Assembly (NCBI GenBank): GCA_965205685.1 | Contig: OZ242174.1 | Location: 62,001-126,000 of the forward strand | DNA length: 64,000 bases | DNA from: WTFY01 sp965205685 | GTDB taxonomy: Bacteria; Pseudomonadota; Gammaproteobacteria; UBA4575 | Direction of reading: 5' to 3' | Part shown: piece by piece, positions 25,155-34,111 of the stretch | Layout of the letters: every line of letters begins with the position of its first letter | How positions within the stretch are numbered: the first letter of the stretch is position 1 | Notes under the pieces: model-generated | What the model was told of the DNA's origin: nothing | Seen by the model: the letters and a program-made list of their open reading frames with translations, nothing else | The model's database searches: none | Made by a program: the position numbers and the translations under genes

Positions 25155-26401
25155 CAGCCCGGGATCATCTCATCGGCAAACAATTGTTCAACACTCTCGC
25201 GCTTGCGTATCAGCCATGCCTGATCGCCATCAACCAGAATCTCCGCCGGACGCATCCGGGAATTGTAGTTGCTTGCCATCACAAATCCGTATGCGCCCGC
25301 ATCATGGACCGCAAGAAGGCTGCCTTGCCTGATGCGCAAGCTGCGCTGGCTGCCGAACCAGTCCGAACTTTCACAAACGGGACCGACCACATCGTAGAGC
25401 ACCTCGTCCCCGTCTTCTTCGCATACCGGGCTGATCTCATGCCAAGCCGAATACAAAGACGGGCGCAGAAAATCATTCATGGCGGCATCCACCAGCGCAA
25501 AGTTCTTATGCGCAGTGTGCTTCAAGTACTCAACCCTGCACAGCAGCAGACCTGCTTGGCCCACGATGGCACGGCCTGGTTCGACGACTAGCCCGAGTTC
25601 CCTGCCTTGCATGAAAGAACTCAATACCTGCGCATACTCGCGCGGACCCGGGGCAACATCCGCGGGGGCATACGGGATTCCCAGCCCGCCGCCCACGTCC
25701 ACATGCTGCAGCTGAATACCATGCCCGTGTAGGCGGTCCACCAGTTCAAAAATTTTCTCGAAACAGGCCTGGAAGGGAGCCAGGTCCAGCAATTGAGAGC
25801 CGATGTGGCAGTCTACACCTACAGCATGCAGGTGGCTGCTTCCGGCAATCCTCTGGTAGAGCTCCCATGCCTGATCAATCTCCACACCGAACTTATTGTC
25901 TTTCAGGCCTGTGGAGATGTACGGGTGTGTGCTTGGATCGACATCCGGGTTGACGCGCAGGGAAACACTGGCAGGAATACCCATTTCCTTGGCAATGGAC
26001 TCCATGCGGTCAAGCTCTTCCTGGGATTCAATATTGAAGCAGTAGATTCCGGCAAGCAGGGCACGGCGAATCTCGTCAGAACGCTTTGCGACACCGGAAA
26101 AGACGACTTTTCCAGCATCTCCGCCTGCTCGGATCACCCGCTCCAACTCACCTCCCGAGACCACGTCAAAGCCGGCACCGAGCTGGGCCAGTAGGTTCAA
26201 AATAGCCAAGTTGGAGTTCGCCTTCACCGCATAACAGATTCTCGTCGGCCAATCCTGCAAAGCGTCAGCAAATGCCCGATAGTTATCTTGTATACAGGCC
26301 TTCGAATAAACATAGCAGGGTGTTCCGTAAGCGCCCGCAAGTTTCGAACAGCTTACTTCCTCGGCATACAGCAGATTGTCACGATACGTAAATGGGTTCA
26401 T
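25154..26401 (-). CDS. lysA: Diaminopimelate decarboxylase
   Basis: This 415-residue fold-type III PLP enzyme converts meso-diaminopimelate to L-lysine. The PLP-binding lysine lies in CYAVKANSNLAIL (about residue 57), the phosphate-binding glycine-rich region is DVGGGLGIPY, and the HIGSQ and EPGRAIVGQAG segments are present. The C-terminal barrel has the substrate-site cysteine segment VGPVCESSDWFG. It starts 39 bases after the stop of a small lipoprotein gene, matching the lppL-lysA-dapF order of pseudomonads. Confidence 0.97.
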   Translation of the reverse strand: MNPFTYRDNLLYAEEVSCSKLAGAYGTPCYVYSKACIQDNYRAFADALQDWPTRICYAVKANSNLAILNLLAQLGAGFDVVSGGELERVIRAGGDAGKVVFSGVAKRSDEIRRALLAGIYCFNIESQEELDRMESIAKEMGIPASVSLRVNPDVDPSTHPYISTGLKDNKFGVEIDQAWELYQRIAGSSHLHAVGVDCHIGSQLLDLAPFQACFEKIFELVDRLHGHGIQLQHVDVGGGLGIPYAPADVAPGPREYAQVLSSFMQGRELGLVVEPGRAIVGQAGLLLCRVEYLKHTAHKNFALVDAAMNDFLRPSLYSAWHEISPVCEEDGDEVLYDVVGPVCESSDWFGSQRSLRIRQGSLLAVHDAGAYGFVMASNYNSRMRPAEILVDGDQAWLIRKRESVEQLFADEMIPG

Positions 26402-26440
26402 AAGATAGATGTGTCCGTGTGTACCCCTTGGTCACACAAA

Positions 26441-26578
26441 CTAGTTGGAGGATTGACCTTTGACCTTTTGTTTAGGAACATCCTCTGGCAGATAGAGATC
26501 ACCGGTCTGACCACACCCCGCAACGGCAACAAGGAAGGAGAACATCAAAATAAAGACATATAATCTCGGCTGTAACAC
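26441..26578 (-). CDS. lptM: Small LptM/LppL-type lipoprotein
   Basis: A 45-residue protein too short for routine gene calling. It reads from a GTG at 26578 with an AGAGGGG ribosome site about 8 bases upstream to a TAG at 26441. It has a basic start (Arg5), a hydrophobic stretch, the lipobox VAGC (Cys22) and the diagnostic CGQTGDLYLPED segment seen in YifL/LptM of enterics and LppL of Pseudomonas. LptM was shown in E. coli to help oxidative maturation of the LPS translocon LptDE; extending that role here is inference. The position upstream of lysA is conserved. No other reading of this stretch is as good. Confidence 0.82.
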   Translation of the reverse strand: MLQPRLYVFILMFSFLVAVAGCGQTGDLYLPEDVPKQKVKGQSSN

Positions 26579-26646
26579 GGACGCACCCCTCTTTAAACCA
26601 GATGTCATTGTATAGACCATTCCGCTGACAGGAAACCACCACTGCC

Positions 26647-27309
26647 ATGGCCTTGACCGCCGTCACGATTGACACCCAAGATCACCCGGAGCATGCCGTA
26701 ATCTGGCTGCATGGCCTTGGCGCAAGCGGGCATGATTTCGAGCCTGTTGTCGAGCAGCTTGATCTCCCTGCGAACCTGCGTGTGCGTTTTGTTTTCCCGC
26801 ATGCCCCAACTCGTCCGATCACCCTGAATAACGGCATTCCACTGAAGGCATGGTACGACATTTATGGTCTTGACATGGACAGCCCGCAGGATGAAAAAGG
26901 CCTGCGGCAAAGCACAAGTGACGTCTGTGCGCTGATCGAGCAACTCGTGCAGTCCGGTATAGCTGCAGAGCGGATCATTCTTGCAGGCTTTTCACAGGGG
27001 GGTGCGCAATGCCTGTATACGGGACTATCCTGCGGCTACCCACTGGCAGGAATCTTGGCGATCTCCTGCTGGCTGCCACTGCACAAGAAATTTCCGGAAT
27101 ACGCCCTCAGAGCGGACCGCTCGCTGCCGATCCTGCTGTTGCATGGCATGTATGACGTGACGATCCCGATTAGCGCGGCTCAGTCCACCTGCGAGACCCT
27201 CGAACAACACGGATTTACCGTCGCCTGGCAATCCTACCCATGCGCCCACACGGTCTCCCCGCAAGAAATCAGGGACATCCGCGCCTGGTTGCTGGAGTGC
27301 TGGCAGTAA
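26647..27309 (+). CDS. Carboxylesterase, alpha/beta hydrolase
   Basis: A 220-residue alpha/beta hydrolase of the phospholipase/carboxylesterase family (related to Pseudomonas carboxylesterase II and to acyl-protein thioesterases). The nucleophile is in GFSQGGAQ (Ser about residue 117), the acid is Asp in HGMYDVTIP (about residue 169), and the catalytic His is in PCAHTVSPQEI (about residue 200). The oxyanion region is WLHGLGASGHDF. It is cytoplasmic by lack of a signal peptide. It converges with argH, 9 bases apart, with no space for a separate terminator. The physiological substrate is unknown. Confidence 0.9.
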   Translation: MALTAVTIDTQDHPEHAVIWLHGLGASGHDFEPVVEQLDLPANLRVRFVFPHAPTRPITLNNGIPLKAWYDIYGLDMDSPQDEKGLRQSTSDVCALIEQLVQSGIAAERIILAGFSQGGAQCLYTGLSCGYPLAGILAISCWLPLHKKFPEYALRADRSLPILLLHGMYDVTIPISAAQSTCETLEQHGFTVAWQSYPCAHTVSPQEIRDIRAWLLECWQ

Positions 27310-27318
27310 CGTGCTTTG

Positions 27319-28719
27319 TCAGGAGCTCCCGAACTCCTTCAAACGCTGATGCGCACGCTTGACCTGTGCGGCCACCTGTTGCGGTGAAGTGCCGCCGTAA
27401 GTGTTTTTGGAATTCACGGAGCCCTGCAGGGAAAGGATGTCGAATACATCTTCTTCGATTTGCGGGCTGAAGTTCTGCAATTCCTGCACGCTGAGTTCAT
27501 CCAGCCGTTTTTGCTTGGCAACCGCATACTGAACGACCCGGCCGACGATTTCGTGCGCATCCCGAAACGGCACTTCTTTCCGTACCAGGTAATCCGCAAG
27601 ATCGGTAGCCGTCGCATGACCCTGCTGCGCCGCCGCAAGCAGCTGATCCCGGTTCACCTGCAGGTGCGGCAACATATTGGCGAAGGCGATGACACAGTCG
27701 TTAACCGTATCGATGGTATCAAAAAGGGGTTCCTTGTCTTCCTGGTTGTCCTTGTTGTAGGCCAATGGCTGACTTTTCATGAGCGTCAGCAGGGCGAAAA
27801 GATTAGCGTACACGCGAGCGCTCTTGCCGCGCACGAGTTCAGGAACATCGGGATTCTTTTTTTGCGGCATGATCGATGAACCGGTACAAAAGCGGTCCGG
27901 CAGCTCAACAAAATTGAATTGTGCCGAGGTCCACAACACAAGTTCTTCCGCAATGCGCGACAGATGCACAAACAGGATGGCTGCAAAGGCACAGAACTCA
28001 ATGGCAAAATCGCGGTCACTGACCGCATCCAGACTGTTGTCGCAAGGTCCCGCAAACTGCAGCTGCTGGGCTACAAACTCCTGGTCCAGAGGGAAGCTGC
28101 TGCCTGCAAGCGCCGCAGCGCCCAGCGGCAACACATTCACGCCTTCACGGCAGCGTGAAAGACGTGCCCGGTCACGATGAATCATTTCAAACCAAGCCAG
28201 CATGTGGTGTCCGAACGTGATGGCTTGCGCGACCTGCAAGTGTGTAAAACCGGGCATGATGGTATCGACTTCACGCTCCGCCAGCGTAATGATGGCCAGC
28301 TGCAGTTTTTCCAGCTGCGGGTCAATTTCATCAATGGCTTCGCGCAGATACAGGCGCACGTCGGTTACCACCTGGTCATTGCGTGAGCGGCCAGCATGCA
28401 GGCGCTTTCCTGAATCACCTGCCAATTCGACCAGACGCGACTCAATGTTCATGTGCAGGTCTTCCAAAGCGCTATCCCACGGGAACGTACCGGATTCGAT
28501 CTCTGCGGAAATCGTGTCCAGTGCCTGCAGCAGCTTGTCACAGTCCCGGTCATCCAGTACGCCAATGCGCGCGAGCATCCGGGCATGCGCACGAGAAGCC
28601 AGAATGTCTTGCCTGTACAATCGTTGATCAAATCCCACGGATGCATTGAACTGCTCGACAAACTCATCTGTCGCCTCGCTAAATCGTCCACCCCATGGCT
28701 TTGTGCTTTTTTCCTTCAT
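27319..28719 (-). CDS. argH: Argininosuccinate lyase
   Basis: This 466-residue enzyme is read from the ATG at 28719 (MKEKSTKPWGGRF); a frame start at 28758 would add an unlikely 13-residue leader. It belongs to the fumarase/aspartase superfamily, with the signature GSSIMPQKKNPD (about residues 280-291) carrying the catalytic Ser, plus HAGRSRNDQVVTD and GFTHLQVAQ. It releases arginine and fumarate in the last step of arginine synthesis. Divergence from hemC is a conserved pseudomonad arrangement. Confidence 0.97.
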   Translation of the reverse strand: MKEKSTKPWGGRFSEATDEFVEQFNASVGFDQRLYRQDILASRAHARMLARIGVLDDRDCDKLLQALDTISAEIESGTFPWDSALEDLHMNIESRLVELAGDSGKRLHAGRSRNDQVVTDVRLYLREAIDEIDPQLEKLQLAIITLAEREVDTIMPGFTHLQVAQAITFGHHMLAWFEMIHRDRARLSRCREGVNVLPLGAAALAGSSFPLDQEFVAQQLQFAGPCDNSLDAVSDRDFAIEFCAFAAILFVHLSRIAEELVLWTSAQFNFVELPDRFCTGSSIMPQKKNPDVPELVRGKSARVYANLFALLTLMKSQPLAYNKDNQEDKEPLFDTIDTVNDCVIAFANMLPHLQVNRDQLLAAAQQGHATATDLADYLVRKEVPFRDAHEIVGRVVQYAVAKQKRLDELSVQELQNFSPQIEEDVFDILSLQGSVNSKNTYGGTSPQQVAAQVKRAHQRLKEFGSS

Positions 28720-28895
28720 CCAACCGGTTCCAGTAATCAAAAAGGGATTATCCCCCAAATCAGCCTAAGCTTAACGGCTACTTTGTGTAAATCAAAAATT
28801 TTAAGTAACTGAAGAACTTTTTACTTCCAAAGCAGTAGAAAATACAGCACAGTGCCCACTCCGATTGACTGAACGAAGAGTACGAACAATTTTTT
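28720..28895. promoter_or_regulatory. Divergent upstream region of argH and hemC
   Basis: This AT-rich 176-base gap must hold both promoters. A palindromic GGGATAATCCC lies at about 28743-28753 near argH, and a TTGACT occurs at 28865-28870 on the hemC side, but the -10 partner of the latter would almost touch the start codon. I do not fix either promoter. Confidence 0.4.
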
Positions 28896-29810
28896 GTGCA
28901 TGTAAGAATCGCCACCCGTAACAGTGCACTTGCCCTGTGGCAGGCTGAAGAGGTGTCGCGACTGCTGCGACAGGCGCATTCCGGGCTGTCTACGGAACTG
29001 GTCAAAATGACTACCACTGGAGACCGTCTGTTAGAGAAGTCTCTGGCAACACAGGGCGGGAAAGGCCTGTTCATCAAGGAATTGGAACACGGGCTGCTGG
29101 AAGATCAGGCGGACATCGCCGTGCACTCCATGAAAGACGTGCCGGTGGAACTCCCTTCTGAACTGCATCTACCCGTCATACTCAAACGAGAGAACCCATA
29201 CGATGCGCTCGTATCAAACCGGTATGCGACCCTTGAGACACTGCCAGAAAACGCGACCATCGGGACCGCGAGCCTGCGCCGAGCCTGTCAACTCAAAGCA
29301 TCATTTCCGGGGTTCAAGATCAAGCTTTTGCGTGGCAATGTCAGTACCCGGCTTGCCAGACTGGACGCAGGGGATTATGACGCCATCCTGCTGGCAGTCG
29401 CCGGGCTGAAACGTCTTGGCCTCGAGCAACGCGTTCGCACATGCCTAACCGTGAAACAGATGGTGCCGGCCATCGGCCAAGGTGCGATCGGCATTGAATG
29501 CCGCCGGGACGATCCGCGGATCGAACCCCTGATCCGACCACTCAGCCACGAAGACACCCAAATTTGTATTTTGGCAGAGCGTGCTGTCAGCCAAGCCCTG
29601 CAAGGAGGATGTCAACTTCCGATAGCCGGATTTGCCAAGCTGGATCGCGAAAGACTTGTCCTGTGCGCACTCGTGGGCGATCCGGAAGGCGGACAGATTT
29701 GTCGCAGCGAACGTACCGGCCATAGAGAGGATCCCGTTCTGCTGGGCCAGCAGGTTGCAGCTGACCTGCGCGTGCAGGGTGCCGACAAAATCCTGGCAGG
29801 ATTATCCTGA
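28896..29810 (+). CDS. hemC: Hydroxymethylbilane synthase (porphobilinogen deaminase)
   Basis: A 304-residue enzyme that links four porphobilinogen units. It starts at a GTG (28896), since the nearby ATG is out of frame. It has the N-terminal RIATRNSALALWQAEEV and the DIAVHSMKDVP loop with the catalytic Asp. The cofactor-carrying Cys is in ALQGGCQLPIAGF (about residue 238), where the dipyrromethane attaches. It is first of the hemC-hemD-hemX-hemY operon. Confidence 0.97.
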   Translation: MHVRIATRNSALALWQAEEVSRLLRQAHSGLSTELVKMTTTGDRLLEKSLATQGGKGLFIKELEHGLLEDQADIAVHSMKDVPVELPSELHLPVILKRENPYDALVSNRYATLETLPENATIGTASLRRACQLKASFPGFKIKLLRGNVSTRLARLDAGDYDAILLAVAGLKRLGLEQRVRTCLTVKQMVPAIGQGAIGIECRRDDPRIEPLIRPLSHEDTQICILAERAVSQALQGGCQLPIAGFAKLDRERLVLCALVGDPEGGQICRSERTGHREDPVLLGQQVAADLRVQGADKILAGLS

Positions 29811-29850
29811 CCCGGGTTTTGATGTTGGTATACGCAAGCAAACGAAAGTA

Positions 29851-30630
29851 ATGAGCATGACCGGTCGCGAACCTCTGACAGACAAGACCATTGTAGTTAC
29901 CCGCCCGGTGGCCCAGGCCCAAAACCTGCTGTTATCCCTGAAAAAATTCCCGGTCAAGATCGTGCATTTCCCCACGATTGACATCCGCTCGGTGGAGAAC
30001 CCCAGTGTGGCAACCAGCCTGTTTCAAAACCTGGCAACTTACGACACTGTCATTTTCAGCAGTGCGAATGCAGTGCACCATGCGATGCCGTTGATGCAGA
30101 AACTGCGATTGACATTCAGCACACAGTGCATTGCAACGTTGGGACCGGCAACTCAGGCTGCCCTGAGCCAGTATGGCGTGCAAACAGACATCGTGCCCAA
30201 AACCGGATTCCGCAGTGAAGACCTGCTGGCCGAGGAAGAACTGCAAGGACAATCAATACTGATTGTTCGGGGGGTCGGCGGGCGCGAGCACCTGGCTCGC
30301 GAACTGCGTTCCCGCGGTGCCAAGGTAGACATTGCTGAAGTTTACCGTCGCTCGTGTCCCGCAACACGCCCCACAATGGACCTTTGCACTTGCCCCGTAA
30401 AAGAATCAGCCATACTGATCTACAGTGTCGAGTCAGCCCACAACCTGTGGGCCCTGTGTGCGGCCGATGAACGAAGATGGATGACCAAGGTTGCGCTCAT
30501 TGCTGGAAGCCAGCGTATTGGCGAAACTACCACCGCCATCGGTTATACGAAAAGCCCTATAATAGCCAGTAATGCCAGCGATGCTGCCATGCTGGAGGCT
30601 CTGCAAACATGGGCCAAGGAATCCAGCTAA
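29851..30630 (+). CDS. hemD: Uroporphyrinogen-III synthase
   Basis: This 259-residue protein uses the ATG at 29851 (another ATG follows at 29857). The family is poorly conserved, but the two-domain pattern is visible: KTIVVTRPVAQAQ at the start, TVIFSSANAVHHAMP, the ATLGPATQAAL hinge-side segment, ILIVRGVGGREHLARELRSRGA and the VALIAGSQRIGETT end. It cyclises hydroxymethylbilane with ring-D inversion. It follows hemC by 40 bases and precedes hemX. Confidence 0.93.
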   Translation: MSMTGREPLTDKTIVVTRPVAQAQNLLLSLKKFPVKIVHFPTIDIRSVENPSVATSLFQNLATYDTVIFSSANAVHHAMPLMQKLRLTFSTQCIATLGPATQAALSQYGVQTDIVPKTGFRSEDLLAEEELQGQSILIVRGVGGREHLARELRSRGAKVDIAEVYRRSCPATRPTMDLCTCPVKESAILIYSVESAHNLWALCAADERRWMTKVALIAGSQRIGETTTAIGYTKSPIIASNASDAAMLEALQTWAKESS

Positions 30631-30649
30631 ACACACAGCACGCCAAACG

Positions 30650-31735
30650 ATGGACGTTCAACAACCAACCTCACCCTCCGAGTCGAGCCCAGGCGCCCCG
30701 GAAAAATCGAGTGGCCGAAAACTTCTCAGCGGTCTTGTCCTTCCAACCCTGTTCATAGTTTTGCTGCTCGCTGGTGGCAGCCTTGCATATTATGCATGGC
30801 TCGGACTCAATGAGCGTCTAGTTCAAGCCTCGACAGAGCGCCAATCCCTGGCTGACGATATTGCCACCATTGATAAGAGCACGGAGTTTCTGGGTTTCAA
30901 AGAGGAATTGCAGCAGCAGATCACAGCACTTGAACAGCAAGTGACGGGACTTTCCAAACAAGTGAAGCAACAGGTGGACCAGCAGGAAAACACCCGTAGC
31001 TTCGTGCAACAATCCCTAGCCAGTGTCAACCGGAGCCAGCTGGAATGGGGACTGAACGAGACCTTGTATATTTTGCATCTGGCCAGTCATCGTTTGCTCA
31101 TTGAGCGTGACATTCCAGGAACCATTGCCGCCCTGGATATCGCAAGCACTCGCCTGCATGAACTCAATGACCCTCGCCTGCTCCCCGTACGCGAATCCAT
31201 CTCCAGACAGATTCAAAAACTGAAAACCGTTCCCGATACAGACTGGGTGGGTATCAGTCTGCAGCTCAACAATTTGCTGGGCAGGATTCGCCAGGACAGC
31301 GTCAACGCCAAGCCAGCACCAAATCAGCGATCTGAACCTCGCCTGCCAGACCACCAAGAAGGCAAGCCGGATTTGTGGCAAAAGCTCACCGGCCAGGTGA
31401 GAGACTTCATTGACGACTCCATCACCATCACCCGAAAGGCATCGCCATCAAACCTGTCAGCCAAACACCGGGGGGGGTCCCAGACCCACGAATTTCTCCA
31501 GGCCCGATTGCTCAGTGCCAAATATGCCTTGGCGAGTCGCGACAGCCAAGGCTACCATCATGAACTTGAATCAGCGCTGACATGGCTTGAAGCATCAGCA
31601 CCCCTGAACAACATAAGTGAACTGGCCGACGAACTGAGTGCCTTAAACTCCGTGAATCTTGAGCCGGAGCTTCCAGACATCAGTGAACCAAGCACCCTTC
31701 TGGCGGAGTTGCTTGAAAATATAGAGAGTCGCTAA
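30650..31735 (+). CDS. hemX: HemX-family membrane protein
   Basis: A 361-residue protein from the ATG at 30650 (MDVQQPTS). A disordered, Ser/Pro-rich cytoplasmic tail (1-30) is followed by one membrane helix (about 34-57), a coiled-coil region (about 60-120, Gln-rich heptads) and a helical periplasmic domain. This is the proteobacterial HemX architecture. Despite being annotated as a uroporphyrinogen methyltransferase in places, the family has no methyltransferase motif, and its role is unclear. It is directly followed by hemY, with the hemX TAA at 31733-31735 adjoining the hemY ATG at 31736. Confidence 0.92.
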   Translation: MDVQQPTSPSESSPGAPEKSSGRKLLSGLVLPTLFIVLLLAGGSLAYYAWLGLNERLVQASTERQSLADDIATIDKSTEFLGFKEELQQQITALEQQVTGLSKQVKQQVDQQENTRSFVQQSLASVNRSQLEWGLNETLYILHLASHRLLIERDIPGTIAALDIASTRLHELNDPRLLPVRESISRQIQKLKTVPDTDWVGISLQLNNLLGRIRQDSVNAKPAPNQRSEPRLPDHQEGKPDLWQKLTGQVRDFIDDSITITRKASPSNLSAKHRGGSQTHEFLQARLLSAKYALASRDSQGYHHELESALTWLEASAPLNNISELADELSALNSVNLEPELPDISEPSTLLAELLENIESR

Positions 31736-32926
31736 ATGCTGCGTTCCTTGCTTATTTTCATGGTTTTTCTGATCCTCTTCGCAGGCATCATTCTATATGT
31801 CATGCAGGCACCGGGGCTTGCGGTCTTCACCTATGGTGATGTCATGGTCGAGCTGCCATTGGTCCGGTTTGTAGTCGGGGCTTGCGTTGCAGTGGTCGTA
31901 CTGTATTTGGCCTTGCGCCTGCTTGGCCTCGTATTCAACGCACCCCTTCGGCTGCGCGCCGCTCGTTCCAGACGCAGTCAGCGCAAAGCCGCCGTGGATA
32001 CAAGCCAGGGGCTGGTCAAGTTTGCCTCAGGGGACTGGCGGCAGGCAGAGAAGCTGCTGATACGGGGGGCTGGTGAAGTCCGCAGTGCACACATCAACTA
32101 CATCTGGGCAGCGCGCGCTGCACAACATAACGGGAACACCGAATTGCGTGACCAGTATCTGGAACAGGCAGAAAAATCCATGCCGGAAAAGCAGGCAGCA
32201 CTTGACATTCTTCGCGCAGAATTCCTTTTGCAACAGGGCCAGCCCGAACAGAGTCTGGCCTGCATTGAGTCGTTCAGCGGGAAGATTGCCAACAACTCCA
32301 AAATTGCTGGCCTGTTTGCCAGTGCATATGAACAACTGCACGACTGGCAGCAACTCGCAGGCATTATCCCCGACCTGGAAAAGAACCACAGTATTCGCCC
32401 CGAGACACTCGAGAATATACGGAAAAACACCGTTTGTGGACTGCTTGAAGCGTCCAAGCATGGCGAAACCGCCGAAGATATCGAACATCTTGGCAAGCGA
32501 TTCAGGAGTACAATTACAACTGATGACGGGCTGGCGGTGGCCTACGTCAAAGCACTGCGGGCGCAGGGCAGGCACCGGGCAGCCGCAGCCTTGATAACGG
32601 ACATGTTGGACAGTCACTGGAGTCCAGGATTGGCCCGACAATTCGGTTTACTGGAACATGTGGATGTCACATCTGCACTGCAACAGGCCGAGCGGTGGAT
32701 TGCCCAGCACGATCACGATGCCAGCTTACACCTGACACTGGGGCGCCTGTGTAAACGAGCCGAACTTTGGGACAAGGCAAAGAACTACCTCGAATCCAGC
32801 CTGGACTTGGAACCCTTGGCCGAGACTTGTGCCGAACTTGCGGCTTTGCACGAGCACCTCAATGAGACTGAGACTGCATACCACTACACGAAAAAAGGAC
32901 TGGGTCTGGCCACCCGGATCACATGA
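31736..32926 (+). CDS. hemY: HemY protein, membrane-anchored TPR protein
   Basis: This 396-residue protein has two N-terminal membrane helices (about 2-24 and 38-60) and a basic linker (RLRAARSRRSQRKA). A cytoplasmic-facing or periplasmic repeat domain of TPR-like helices covers about residues 75-396. The family lies behind hemX in gammaproteobacteria and was long linked to late haem synthesis, but the enzyme activity is not shown; the proteobacterial HemY is unrelated to the Bacillus oxidase of that name. It is the last gene before a 77-base gap and the antiporter operon. Confidence 0.93.
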   Translation: MLRSLLIFMVFLILFAGIILYVMQAPGLAVFTYGDVMVELPLVRFVVGACVAVVVLYLALRLLGLVFNAPLRLRAARSRRSQRKAAVDTSQGLVKFASGDWRQAEKLLIRGAGEVRSAHINYIWAARAAQHNGNTELRDQYLEQAEKSMPEKQAALDILRAEFLLQQGQPEQSLACIESFSGKIANNSKIAGLFASAYEQLHDWQQLAGIIPDLEKNHSIRPETLENIRKNTVCGLLEASKHGETAEDIEHLGKRFRSTITTDDGLAVAYVKALRAQGRHRAAAALITDMLDSHWSPGLARQFGLLEHVDVTSALQQAERWIAQHDHDASLHLTLGRLCKRAELWDKAKNYLESSLDLEPLAETCAELAALHEHLNETETAYHYTKKGLGLATRIT

Positions 32927-33003
32927 GGCAGGCCACTTGCTTGAACCCCATCTTTGTCGTAAGTATTCTGCGACATGAATAGTCCTACGTACGGCAATAA
33001 GCC

Positions 33004-33492
33004 ATGCTGATTCGTATATTGATAGCGGCATCCCTGCTACTCCTCTTGTGGATATTGTTGTCTGGACATCTGGGCATCCTGCTGCTGTCTTTGGGCATTG
33101 CCAGCGGCTTGCTGGTCGCCTGGCTCATCCACAGGCTCGCGCTTCAAAACTCTAACTTCAATACACTGTATTTCAGCCTTAATTTGCCCAGATTTTTGCC
33201 CTGGTTTTTTCTGGAAGTGGTCCGTTCCAATCTGGATGTCAGCTGGAGAATACTGCATCCAAAATTACCGATTTCCCCCAACACAAGTACCGTTTCCACA
33301 TCAAAACTCAACGATGTGGCCACGACCACCTATGCAAACTGCATCACTTTGACCCCGGGCACATATACACTGAATGTTGACGATCAAACCATCGAAGTGC
33401 ACTCACTGACTCAAGAGACGGCCGAGAAACTGCAGCAGGGAAAAATGAAGGAACGGATTTCTGCCCTGCAAGGGCGCCACAATACTTCCTGA
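33004..33492 (+). CDS. mrpE: Mrp-type antiporter subunit E
   Basis: A 162-residue MnhE/MrpE-family protein with two or three N-terminal membrane helices (to about residue 45) and a soluble C-terminal half. It carries the family segments FYLEVVRSN-like (here WFFLEVVRSNLDVSWRIL) and ATTTYANCITLTPGTYTLNV. In the Mrp complex subunit E lies at the interface with F and G. It opens a ten-gene operon of antiporter subunits read in the order E, F, G, MbhD/E-type, B, C, D, L-type, small protein, M-type. Confidence 0.93.
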   Translation: MLIRILIAASLLLLLWILLSGHLGILLLSLGIASGLLVAWLIHRLALQNSNFNTLYFSLNLPRFLPWFFLEVVRSNLDVSWRILHPKLPISPNTSTVSTSKLNDVATTTYANCITLTPGTYTLNVDDQTIEVHSLTQETAEKLQQGKMKERISALQGRHNTS

Positions 33493-33508
33493 AACTGCAC
33501 AGGGTCTT

Positions 33509-33778
33509 ATGTTTACTACCGCATTCATTGCCATTCTAGTCGTCATGTTTGTCCTGCTGCTGCGTGTGGCTCTTGGACCCACAATTTTTGACCGCATCCT
33601 GGCCATCAACACATTTGGCACTGCAATCGTCTTGTTGATCGCATTATTCGGATTTTTGACCGCACGGCCGGATTTCCTGGACATCGCGCTGCTTTATGCG
33701 CTGATAAATTTCATATCGACGATTGCAGTACTGAAATTGTTCCGACACGACTCTCTGGGGAAATCTGTCGATGAGTGA
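33509..33778 (+). CDS. mrpF: Mrp-type antiporter subunit F
   Basis: An 89-residue protein with three membrane helices. The conserved GPTIFDRILAINTFGT motif (about residues 28-43) and the DIALLYALINFISTIA segment identify it as MrpF/MnhF. Subunit F may be involved in cation or bile-salt pathways in some systems. It sits 16 bases after mrpE. Confidence 0.93.
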   Translation: MFTTAFIAILVVMFVLLLRVALGPTIFDRILAINTFGTAIVLLIALFGFLTARPDFLDIALLYALINFISTIAVLKLFRHDSLGKSVDE

Positions 33779-33787
33779 GGTCTGGGC

Positions 33788-34105
33788 ATGTTTGTAGTCA
33801 GCTGGATACTGCTTGTACTAGGCAGTGTGTTTTGCTTGATTGGAACCCTGGGGCTCATGCGCCTGCCGGATTTTTATACCAGGGTGCATGCAGCCAGCAT
33901 CATAGACAGCCTGGGGGCCATACTGATTTTGCTGGGTCTGATCACACAATCGCAGGATCCGTTGGTGATCATCAAACTGATTCTGATCCTGCTGTTCATG
34001 ATGCTCACCGGCCCCACCGCAGTACATGCCCTGGCGCACACCGCAGTGCTCAGCGAAAAAAACCAGGCTTCGGATCAAAATTCTGAGCACTCCCAAGAGC
34101 CCTGA
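33788..34105 (+). CDS. mrpG: Mrp-type antiporter subunit G
   Basis: A 105-residue protein with three membrane helices and the MnhG/PhaG signature GTLGLMRLPDFYTRVHAASI (about residues 23-42), then the TGPTAVHALAHTA end. It starts 9 bases after mrpF; the order E-F-G is shared with the archaeal Mbh clusters. Confidence 0.93.
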   Translation: MFVVSWILLVLGSVFCLIGTLGLMRLPDFYTRVHAASIIDSLGAILILLGLITQSQDPLVIIKLILILLFMMLTGPTAVHALAHTAVLSEKNQASDQNSEHSQEP

Positions 34106-34111
34106 AAGCCT

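Noticed and set aside
28865..28893. TTGACT with AATTTT as the hemC promoter
   Set aside because: The -10 would be only two bases before the start codon, requiring a leaderless mRNA; evidence is too thin.
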